From the NCBI GenBank assembly GCA_005805505.1, contig SYMJ01000191.1, forward strand, positions 1 to 40,203: a stretch of 40,203 nucleotides of DNA, read 5' to 3'. Under the pieces are notes generated by a model, which saw nothing but the letters and a program-made list of their open reading frames with translations, was not told where the DNA came from and did no database searches. Below, piece after piece: positions 1 to 6,473 of this stretch. The stretch comes from Verrucomicrobiales bacterium. GTDB taxonomy: Bacteria > Verrucomicrobiota > Verrucomicrobiia > Limisphaerales > UBA9464. Position numbers and translations under genes: made by a program. The stretch's first letter is position 1. The number at the start of each line of letters is the position of its first letter.

Positions 1-864
1 CTTGATGGATCCATCGTCCAGCGTGCGGAAGTAAATCGCCGCATCCGGATCGCGGGCGCACGGCAACGTCGGCAAGGCCCCCTCGATGGGTTCGCTCAAG
101 ACGTAATGGTGTTCCACCGGGTAAAGCGGCAAATCCACACCGATGGCCAAACCGAGTTGACGGGCCCACATGCCGCAGGCGAGCACGACCCATTCAGCGC
201 GGATTTCCTGCCCACTTTCCAAGCGCACCCCGGTGACCCGCTGGCGTCCATGTGGACCGGGCACTTTCAGCAGCGAGGCCACGCGTGTTCGGTCAAAGAG
301 GGCAGCTCCGTGAGCCATGGCGCCTTTGGCGAGAGCCACTGCGCATTCGCCGGGAATCACCCGCCCGTCTCCCGGCAAATACACCGCGCCCAACACATCC
401 TCCACCTGAATGAGCGGCCAGAGATCTTGAGCTTCCTTGGGACCAATGAGATGGGCCTCGACCCCGAACACCTCCGCCATCGCGGCGGTGCGACGGAGCT
501 GGGTCATGCGCTCCGGGTTGGTCCCGAGTGTCAGGCCGGTGGTGCGAACCCATCCCACGTCATGACCCGTCTCCTCGGCCAACTGGGGATACAGCTGGGC
601 CGAGTATTTGTTGATCTGGGTCATGCTGTTGCTGGCGCGCAACTGACCGATCATGCCGGCCGCATGCCAAGTGGTGCCGCCGCTGAGCAGGCCTTGCTCC
701 AACAACACAACATCCTTCCAGCCCGCCTTGGCTAAATGGTAGGCCACCGAACAGCCCACAATGCCCCCTCCGACACTGACCACGCGGGCGGTGGACGGAG
801 GCGCGGCAAGTGGCAGCGAGAAGATGGATTGAACCGGGGTGTTGCCGACGTGGGTGGTCGTCAC
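1..864 (-). CDS. FAD-dependent oxidoreductase, dimethylglycine/sarcosine dehydrogenase type (partial)
   Basis: The minus strand encodes the N-terminal 288 residues of a DAO-superfamily flavoenzyme; the gene continues beyond base 1. The Rossmann dinucleotide motif VGGGIVGCSVAYHLAKAG lies near residue 30, followed by an acidic residue ending the second strand (VVLLEQ) and then GGTTWHAAGMIGQLR. In dimethylglycine and sarcosine dehydrogenases the His of this TWHAAG motif carries covalently bound FAD, so flavinylation is expected. The family oxidatively demethylates N-methyl amino acids, often passing the one-carbon unit to tetrahydrofolate through a C-terminal GcvT domain; whether that domain is present cannot be seen. 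I chose the GTG at 864. In-frame upstream TTG/GTG codons (to about 927) are possible, and no strong ribosome binding site decides. The gene diverges from the prepilin-like gene. Substrate is inferred. Confidence 0.85.
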   Translation of the reverse strand, partial: MTTTHVGNTPVQSIFSLPLAAPPSTARVVSVGGGIVGCSVAYHLAKAGWKDVVLLEQGLLSGGTTWHAAGMIGQLRASNSMTQINKYSAQLYPQLAEETGHDVGWVRTTGLTLGTNPERMTQLRRTAAMAEVFGVEAHLIGPKEAQDLWPLIQVEDVLGAVYLPGDGRVIPGECAVALAKGAMAHGAALFDRTRVASLLKVPGPHGRQRVTGVRLESGQEIRAEWVVLACGMWARQLGLAIGVDLPLYPVEHHYVLSEPIEGALPTLPCARDPDAAIYFRTLDDGSIK

Positions 865-1019
865 GATAGATGAAAGCTTGAGGATGGGGCTGAGGCTCTC
901 AATGCCGAAATTCAATACTCCAGCCACATCCAGCAGACACTCGGCAGACCGAGATTTTCATGGATTCTGATCCGACGGTTGCTAGCGTGTTGTGAGATAC
1001 CCCTCAGAATTGCAGGAAC

Positions 1020-1757
1020 ATGAAGACGACCCATTTCCACCCCGTTGACAGCTCCGGCTCCAGAGCCTTCACCTTGATCGAATTGCTGGTGGTCATCGCC
1101 ATCATCGCCATCTTGGCCGGGATGCTCTTGCCCGCCTTGGCCACCGCCAAGCAAAAGGCCCAGACGGTCAAGTGCATGAGCAACCAAAGCCAAATCGGCA
1201 AGGCCTATTTCATGTACACGGATGACAATCGAGACTCGTATCCGGCGATCAACGACTGGGCCTCGACCGGCGGAAAAAACGGCACCTACGATGTGTTTAC
1301 CGCGGCGACCAATCGCCCCCTGAACAGTTACGTCGGCAATTCCTACGAGGCCTTCCACTGCCCCTCCGACAAGGGGGACTTTTGGTCGCTGGCAGGACGT
1401 GGGGTCAACTGCACCAACGCGTTCATGCAGTACGGTAACAGCTACCTGACTGAGTTCGGCTTCGATTACTACAAGGTCAAGATGGTCTGCGCACCCAAAG
1501 GCAACACGGTGATCGTCCCGATCAAGGGCTCAGAAGTCGCCCGTGCTCCCTCCACCAAGATTATCCAAGGCGACTGGATTTGGCATGCCAACCGAGATGT
1601 CCTCAAGCCCCGCAGCCAGTGGCACAATTACAAAGGAAAGAACCGCATGATGATGCTTTTCGGGGATTCACACGCCGAATTCTTCAAGTTTCTGCCCACC
1701 GCGCAAATGGAAGCACTGGCCAACCAACCTCCCGACCCCAACTTTCTGTGGTGGTAA
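1020..1757 (+). CDS. Prepilin-type N-terminal methylation protein with H-X9-DG-like C-terminus
   Basis: This 245-residue protein has a class III signal peptide: about 17 polar residues, then [17 protein letters not shown], with the +5 Glu of the type IV prepilin/type II pseudopilin leader. Cleavage would fall between Ala and Phe; the usual -1 residue is Gly. The hydrophobic helix runs to about residue 40 and is followed by a Lys/Gln-rich coiled segment and a globular domain. The tail contains a His followed by [13 protein letters not shown], resembling the H-X9-DG processing-associated motif of PVC pseudopilin-like proteins. Such proteins are very numerous in Verrucomicrobia and Planctomycetes; most have unknown roles outside the inner membrane. 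An AGGA lies just before the ATG at 1020. The gene is monocistronic and is followed by a repeat-bearing spacer. It may use a secretion ATPase of the kind encoded at the right end of the window, but this is inference. Confidence 0.88.
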   Translation: MKTTHFHPVDSSGSRAFTLIELLVVIAIIAILAGMLLPALATAKQKAQTVKCMSNQSQIGKAYFMYTDDNRDSYPAINDWASTGGKNGTYDVFTAATNRPLNSYVGNSYEAFHCPSDKGDFWSLAGRGVNCTNAFMQYGNSYLTEFGFDYYKVKMVCAPKGNTVIVPIKGSEVARAPSTKIIQGDWIWHANRDVLKPRSQWHNYKGKNRMMMLFGDSHAEFFKFLPTAQMEALANQPPDPNFLWW

Positions 1758-1795
1758 AACCCTTGGTCTAAGCCTGCACGCTGCAGCTAGGAAAA

Positions 1796-1925
1796 ACGGG
1801 AGGGCGTGGCGAATTCTTTGGCAGACAAGGTGCAAGCGAGGAGTGCGCCGGTGGGCGGCCCAGAACGAGCGAACAACCGCGCTATTACCTAAAAACAGCA
1901 ATCAGACCGACCAATTTAATAGAAG
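1796..1925. repeat. Degenerate copy of dispersed palindromic repeat
   Basis: The tract shares ordered blocks with the element at 23562-23740: GGCGTGGCGAATTCTTT (one mismatch to the other copy), a GCGAGG block, CGAGCGAACAAC (identical), and GACCGACCAATTTAAT against GACCGATCCAATTGAAT. About 20 bases of the central hairpin are missing and the terminal inverted repeats have decayed, so this looks like an old, deletion-bearing copy. Spurious short reading frames in both copies translate to similar peptides containing RIRHA, which reflects shared DNA rather than protein conservation. Confidence 0.65.
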
Positions 1926-1946
1926 TCGGTCCCAATCAGCGAGTGG

Positions 1947-1974
1947 TTCGTGAGGGGTTAATTAAAAATATAAT
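1947..1974 (+). promoter_or_regulatory. Candidate housekeeping promoter of the K+ channel gene
   Basis: A perfect TATAAT at 1969-1974 sits in the most AT-rich tract of the neighbourhood. A poor -35 candidate (TTCGTG, 1947-1952) lies 16 bases upstream. The next gene start is at 2120. The assignment rests on the -10 match alone. Confidence 0.35.
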
Positions 1975-2106
1975 CTAAAGTGGTAAGAAACGGTTGAACT
2001 TCGACTCATTGAGCGTGTCACTCGGTTCAGAGGGATGCCGTTGGCTGTTTACGTTAATTTCCCTTCGCGGCACCGTTTGTCTCCATCCCGGCATTTATTG
2101 TGCTAC

Positions 2107-2111
2107 GAGGG
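2107..2111 (+). promoter_or_regulatory. Ribosome binding site that fixes the channel start
   Basis: GAGGG lies 8 bases before the ATG at 2120. This supports that ATG over the upstream in-frame TTG at 1994, whose extra 42 codons have no channel-like sequence. Confidence 0.6.
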
Positions 2112-2119
2112 CAATTCCC

Positions 2120-3322
2120 ATGAAAGTCGATCCCAGCCAACATCCTCGCGAAGCCTCCCCATCGCCAGTGGGTCCAGTCTGGCTTTACCGGATGTTTCAT
2201 GAGCCCACGACCACCAGTTATCAGGTCGTTCACACCATCCTGAATCTGGTCATCTTCGTGGCTGCAATCACCGGTGCACTGGAGACCGTGGATTCGATCC
2301 AAGATCGCTTCCAAGGATGGTTCTACATCTGCGAGGTGATCATCACCTTCATCTTCACTTTGGAGTACATCGGTCACGTCATGACGATCCGTCGCAAACG
2401 TGATTACATTTTCAGCTTCTGGGGGATTATCGATCTGTTAGCCATCCTCCCCACCTACTTGCAAATGGCCAACATTACAGCCCTCAAGTCCACCCGAGTG
2501 CTGCGAGTCTTGCGGGTCTTGCGGGTGCTTCGAGTGCTGAAACTGGCCCGCGAGGCCGTGACGCAACTCAAGAGAGACAAGGACGGAAAGCCACGCAGCC
2601 CCATGGTGACCAACCTGGTGATTTACTTCTTGGCCCTCTTCTCCGTGGTTATTATCTCCAGCACGCTCATTTACCACGCCGAGTTTACTCATGGCGAATT
2701 GGACACCGTCCAACGGACGGGCACCAATTCACTTCGGTTCTCCGCCCAAGACCTCAGCGGTGACCTGACCGGGAGTAAGGTCATTATCAGCGGCGAATCC
2801 GGCTTCGACGGCACTTGGGATGTGAAGCTCTGGGATCCGGTAAAAAATATTTTTGAAGTAGCCATTCCGGACGGGGACCTCATTAGCAAAATCCCTGAGA
2901 CAGCCACCCCCATCCACAACGGCACCAACCCTCAGGAAAAAATTCGCTGGGGCAAAGACACCACCGTGAATGGGGGGCTCTCGAGTTTCAATTCGGTGCC
3001 CCAATCCATGTGGTGGTGTGTGGTAACACTCACCACGGTTGGCTACGGGGACATCTACCCAGTCACCTTGGTAGGCCGATTGATCGCGGTCGTCACGATG
3101 TTCTGCGGATTGGTGCTTTTCGGTATGCTAATGAACATTGTCGGCAAAACAATGATGGTGGCGCTCTTTGGTAAAGAGTCGGTGGATGAGGTGCCCTCTG
3201 CCCAACCCAAAACCACCAAAACCGGTGTAGGTCCCGACATGGCTTGGGATGCCAACTGGCGACACTGCCCCACTTGTGGGCGAGCGGCTGCTACCTCGGA
3301 TTCCCCAGATCATTCGCATTAA
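2120..3322 (+). CDS. Voltage-gated potassium channel with large S5-pore insertion
   Basis: A 400-residue six-helix ion channel for K+ flux across the inner membrane. In order from ATG 2120: S1 (about 35-58), S2 (66-88), S3 (97-115), an S4 voltage sensor (about 124-145) with Arg/Lys at every third position in repeated RVL units, S5 (about 163-188), a polar insert of about 100 residues (190-290), pore helix and selectivity filter TTVGYGD (about 305-311), and S6 (to about 345). TVGYGD is diagnostic for K+ selectivity, and four subunits normally form the pore. The insert sits where eukaryotic and bacterial Kv channels have a short turret, so it should face the periplasm. Its segment KVIISGESGFDGTWDV looks like a small beta domain. 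The tail carries a CPTCG Cys pair. Transcription appears independent, with zwf about 80 bp downstream on the same strand. Confidence 0.9.
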   Translation: MKVDPSQHPREASPSPVGPVWLYRMFHEPTTTSYQVVHTILNLVIFVAAITGALETVDSIQDRFQGWFYICEVIITFIFTLEYIGHVMTIRRKRDYIFSFWGIIDLLAILPTYLQMANITALKSTRVLRVLRVLRVLRVLKLAREAVTQLKRDKDGKPRSPMVTNLVIYFLALFSVVIISSTLIYHAEFTHGELDTVQRTGTNSLRFSAQDLSGDLTGSKVIISGESGFDGTWDVKLWDPVKNIFEVAIPDGDLISKIPETATPIHNGTNPQEKIRWGKDTTVNGGLSSFNSVPQSMWWCVVTLTTVGYGDIYPVTLVGRLIAVVTMFCGLVLFGMLMNIVGKTMMVALFGKESVDEVPSAQPKTTKTGVGPDMAWDANWRHCPTCGRAAATSDSPDHSH

Positions 3323-3397
3323 TTACGGGCCTCGCGGTGTCCTGATTTCTAAGAACGGGCCACAGCGGATGGCCTTCGGATTGCTGCTGGAGAATTA

Positions 3398-3415
3398 GGG
3401 GTGCTCACGCACCCC
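3398..3415 (+). promoter_or_regulatory. Hairpin enclosing the proposed zwf start codon
   Basis: GGGGTGC and GCACCCC form a perfect 7-bp stem around a 4-base loop, and the left arm contains the GTG start at 3401. If it forms in mRNA it would hide the start codon. Alternatively, translation begins at ATG 3425, just past the hairpin. No regulatory role has been shown. Confidence 0.35.
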
Positions 3416-4966
3416 TCGTTACTCATGAGCGCAGCCCTACCGAATACTTCCAAACGATTTGTCCATGGAGACAAAGCCCCGCCCTGCAATCTAGTAATCT
3501 TTGGCGCGGGCGGTGATTTGATGCGTCGGTTGCTCGTTCCAGCGCTGTACAACCTCGTTCGCACCGGGCTGCTTCCCGATCAATTCTCGCTGATCGGGGT
3601 GGATCGTCAGGAATTGAGCGACGAATCGTTCAGAGCTCGTTTGGATGAGTCGGTTCGATCCTTTGTCACCGAAAAGACTTCTTCGGTGGAGTTTGACGAA
3701 GCCCATTGGAAAAGCCTGCTCTCCCAAATGAGTTACATCCGTGGAGACTTCGGTGATCCCGGACTTTATAAAACTCTCAAAGATCGGTTGGACGGTGAAA
3801 ATCGTATTCACGGAACCAGCGAAAACGCGGTCTTCTATCTCGCGGTTGCCTCACGCTTCTTCGGAAACGTCATCGAGCATCTGGGTCAATCCGGTCTTGT
3901 GGAAGAGGGCCCGGATAAATACCGCCGAGTGATCATCGAGAAACCCTTCGGCAATGACTACGAATCGGCCCGAGCACTCAACCAGCAGATTTTAAGAACG
4001 CTCCACGAAGACCAAATTTATCGGATGGACCATTTTCTTGGGAAGGAGACGGTCCAAAACATCATGGTCAAGCGGTTCGCCAACGGGATCTTTGAGCCGC
4101 TGTGGAATCGCAATCATATCGACCACGTGCAAATTACGGTGGCCGAGACCGTTGGGGTAGAGAAGCGGGCGGGCTTCTATGAATCCACTGGAGCCATGCG
4201 CGACATGGTGCCTAACCACGTTTTTCAGCTCCTGGCCTTAATTTGCATGGAGCCCCCGAACTCCTTCTGCGCGGATGCCATCCGAACCGAGAAGACCAAA
4301 GTTTTGGATGCAGTTCACCTTATCAATCCCCTGACAGACGTGGTCCGCGGTCAATATCAGGCGGGTAATAGCGACGGAAAGACCCTCAAGGCTTACCGTG
4401 AGGAGGAAGGTATCCACCCGGAGAGTCTCACCGAGACCTATATCGCCATGAAACTCGGCGTAGACACTTGGCGCTGGTCCGGGGTGCCCTTCTATTTGCG
4501 GACAGGCAAACGGATGGCACAGCGGAGCACGGAGATTTCCATCGAGTTCAAACGCCCTCCGTTCTCACTCTTCCGCGAGACCCAGACTCAAGAACTCGAA
4601 CCGAACACTCTCATTCTCAAATTGCAGCCGGATGAGGGGGCCTCTCTGGCCTTTGGCGCAAAGATTCCCGGCCCTGCCATCCAACTGGGTCAGGTCCATA
4701 TGGATTTTCACTACAAGGATTACTTCGAGAATGCTCCGAGCACCGGCTACGAAACCCTGATTTATGACTGCATGATCGGGGATGCGACATTGTTCCAGCG
4801 CGCGGACAGCGTGGAGGCCGGTTGGCGGATCGTTCAACCGTATCTGGACCTCTGCAAAGAGCAGCCTGACGCTCTGCTGGAATCCTACCCTGCGGGCAGC
4901 CAAGGCCCTACAAAAGCCGACGCTCTTCTGGAAACATCGGGACGAAAGTGGCGACGCCTTGCTTGA
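3401..4966 (+). CDS. zwf: Glucose-6-phosphate 1-dehydrogenase
   Basis: Catalyses NADP(+)-linked oxidation of glucose 6-phosphate to 6-phosphogluconolactone, the first step of the oxidative pentose phosphate route, in the cytoplasm. The 521-residue length is close to the family norm (about 490-510). Visible motifs are the nucleotide-binding GAGGDL (residues 35-40, usually GASGDL), EKPFG (180-184) and the substrate-binding/catalytic RMDHFLGKE (208-216), in which the His is the catalytic base and the Lys contacts substrate. The C-terminal beta-plus-alpha domain has the conserved YLRTGKRM. The GTG at 3401 has a GGAG 8 bases upstream; ATG 3425 lacks such a site but is also possible. No pgl or gnd neighbour is present, so the gene is isolated, converging on the DUF1501 gene 31 bp away. 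Confidence 0.96.
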   Translation: MLTHPSLLMSAALPNTSKRFVHGDKAPPCNLVIFGAGGDLMRRLLVPALYNLVRTGLLPDQFSLIGVDRQELSDESFRARLDESVRSFVTEKTSSVEFDEAHWKSLLSQMSYIRGDFGDPGLYKTLKDRLDGENRIHGTSENAVFYLAVASRFFGNVIEHLGQSGLVEEGPDKYRRVIIEKPFGNDYESARALNQQILRTLHEDQIYRMDHFLGKETVQNIMVKRFANGIFEPLWNRNHIDHVQITVAETVGVEKRAGFYESTGAMRDMVPNHVFQLLALICMEPPNSFCADAIRTEKTKVLDAVHLINPLTDVVRGQYQAGNSDGKTLKAYREEEGIHPESLTETYIAMKLGVDTWRWSGVPFYLRTGKRMAQRSTEISIEFKRPPFSLFRETQTQELEPNTLILKLQPDEGASLAFGAKIPGPAIQLGQVHMDFHYKDYFENAPSTGYETLIYDCMIGDATLFQRADSVEAGWRIVQPYLDLCKEQPDALLESYPAGSQGPTKADALLETSGRKWRRLA

Positions 4967-4997
4967 GAGGGCACTCTAAATAATCCGGACTTCAACC

Positions 4998-6470
4998 TCA
5001 GGATTTTAGGATATCCCGGACCACCCGGGCCACTTTGTTGTCGGTGAGGCTGAGCTCGCGGCCGGCCCTCCGATACACCAGTCGGGTGTGATCTAGCCCG
5101 AACAGGTGCAGGAGGGTCGCGTGAAGATCGTGGTGGGTCACAATGTCCTTCACGGCGTGGTGCCCCCATTCGTCGGTCTCGCCATAAGTCATTCCTCCGC
5201 GAACACCGCCGCCGGCGAGCCAATGGGTGAAGCCGTAGGTGTTGTGGTCACGGCCCACCTTCTCCTTCGGGCCATCGTTTTGGATGACCGGCAGACGGCC
5301 CATTTCGCCACCCCAATGCACGAGTGTGGAATCGAGCAAACCGAGCGCCTTGAGGTCTTGAATGAGGGCGGCCACCGGTTGATCGGTCCGCCCACACAAA
5401 TCCGGCAACGCCGTGAAAAGGTTGCTGTGCTGATCCCAACTCTGGCCGTTGTTGACCACCTGCACAAAACGCACGCCCCGCTCGACGAGACGACGAGCAA
5501 TGAGGCATCGGGTGCCGTAGTCGCGGGTGCGTTCTTGGTCGATGCCATACAGGCGACGGGTGGCTTCCGACTCTGAGCGAATGTCCATCGCCTCCTTGGC
5601 CGCAGTCTGCATGCGCGCTGCCAATTGGTAACTGGCGATGCGTGCATCAAGATCTTGTTCACCGGGATGCTCCAGACGGTGGTCTTGGTTGAGTTGCCCC
5701 AGCAATTCCAACTGCCGATCCTGAGGGGCTCCGCGGAGGTAGGGAGCCGGATCTAGGTTGAGTAATCGGGGCTCGGTGGGGCGGACGACGGTCCCCTGGA
5801 AGATCGAGGGCAACCATCCGTTGGACCAATTCGCCTCCGCGAGCAGGGGCAACCCCGAGGGATGGGTCAGCGTGAGGAAGGCTGGCAACTCTTGGCTGGG
5901 GGTGCCGAGGCCGTAGGAGAGCCAACTACCAAGAGTGGGCGCGCCCGAAGTAATGCGGCCATTGGTCAGCGCGTAGAGCGATTGCCCGTGATTGTTCACT
6001 CCCGTTCGCATGGAGCGCACCACACACACTTCATCCACCACACGGGCCAGATGGGGCAACAGCGACGACAACTCCGTGCCGCACTGACCGTGTTTTTGAA
6101 ACTCCCAAAGCCCGGGCATGACCTTGGAACTGGCCTGACCGGCGTTGTCGAACTTCAAGTCTCCCGGGAAGGGTTTTCCGGCCCATTGGTTCAGTAGAGG
6201 CTTGGGGTCGAAGAGATCCATCTGACTCGGGCCACCGATCATCAAGATGGAAATCATGGCCCGAGCGCTGGCCGGATGGTGGCCCGCCTTGGGTTTCAAA
6301 TCATAGGTGCGCTGTTCCAACTCTGGGCGCGCGGGCGCACCCAGAAGACCCTCCTGCTGGAGGAGCCAGGCCAAGGCCGTGGATCCAAGGCCGAAGGCGC
6401 TGCCCGCCTGAAGGAAGTGACGCCGGGAACAGAAGCCCGACGGAGACGGTGTATTGATAAAACGATCCAT
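4998..6470 (-). CDS. Tat-exported DUF1501 protein (copy 1)
   Basis: A 490-residue DUF1501 protein, a family with an alkaline-phosphatase/sulfatase-like fold that is expanded in Planctomycetes and Verrucomicrobia. The N-terminus has a twin-arginine signal (SRRHFLQAGSAFGLG, about residues 16-30), so it should be exported folded. Family blocks follow: MDLFDPKP, a central region with RCLIARRLVERGVRFVQV, then VHWGGEMGR, KVGRDHNTYGF, and the C-terminal TDEWGHHAV...HDLHATLLHLFGLDH. The common WGGEFGRTP is altered here to WGGEMGRLP. Three bases separate it from the upstream cytochrome/DUF1549/DUF1553 gene, which indicates co-transcription and joint function. The substrate is unknown for the family; its domain partners suggest an oxidative or hydrolytic role in processing of extracellular matter, which is inference. 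Confidence 0.92.
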   Translation of the reverse strand: MDRFINTPSPSGFCSRRHFLQAGSAFGLGSTALAWLLQQEGLLGAPARPELEQRTYDLKPKAGHHPASARAMISILMIGGPSQMDLFDPKPLLNQWAGKPFPGDLKFDNAGQASSKVMPGLWEFQKHGQCGTELSSLLPHLARVVDEVCVVRSMRTGVNNHGQSLYALTNGRITSGAPTLGSWLSYGLGTPSQELPAFLTLTHPSGLPLLAEANWSNGWLPSIFQGTVVRPTEPRLLNLDPAPYLRGAPQDRQLELLGQLNQDHRLEHPGEQDLDARIASYQLAARMQTAAKEAMDIRSESEATRRLYGIDQERTRDYGTRCLIARRLVERGVRFVQVVNNGQSWDQHSNLFTALPDLCGRTDQPVAALIQDLKALGLLDSTLVHWGGEMGRLPVIQNDGPKEKVGRDHNTYGFTHWLAGGGVRGGMTYGETDEWGHHAVKDIVTHHDLHATLLHLFGLDHTRLVYRRAGRELSLTDNKVARVVRDILKS

Positions 6471-6473
6471 AAC

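Larger units (their letters stand above)
1758..2119. other. Intergenic spacer with a diverged repeat copy and a promoter-like AT-rich tract
   Basis: This 362-bp gap holds no credible gene. Its left half contains a degenerate copy (about 1796-1925) of the dispersed repeat whose better copy lies at 23562-23740. Its right half contains an AT-rich stretch (1960-1980) with a perfect TATAAT, followed by an untranslated leader of about 140 bases up to the channel gene. The open frame from TTG 1994 into the channel gene is judged to be read-through of this leader. Confidence 0.6.

Noticed and set aside
106-735. A 209-codon plus-strand frame at the left edge
   Set aside because: The opposite strand reads a clear FAD-dependent oxidoreductase with intact motifs, so this is its shadow.
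2495-2542. Tandem-repeat-like DNA encoding RVL units
   Set aside because: It encodes the S4 voltage-sensor helix, where Arg at every third residue is functional; not a minisatellite.
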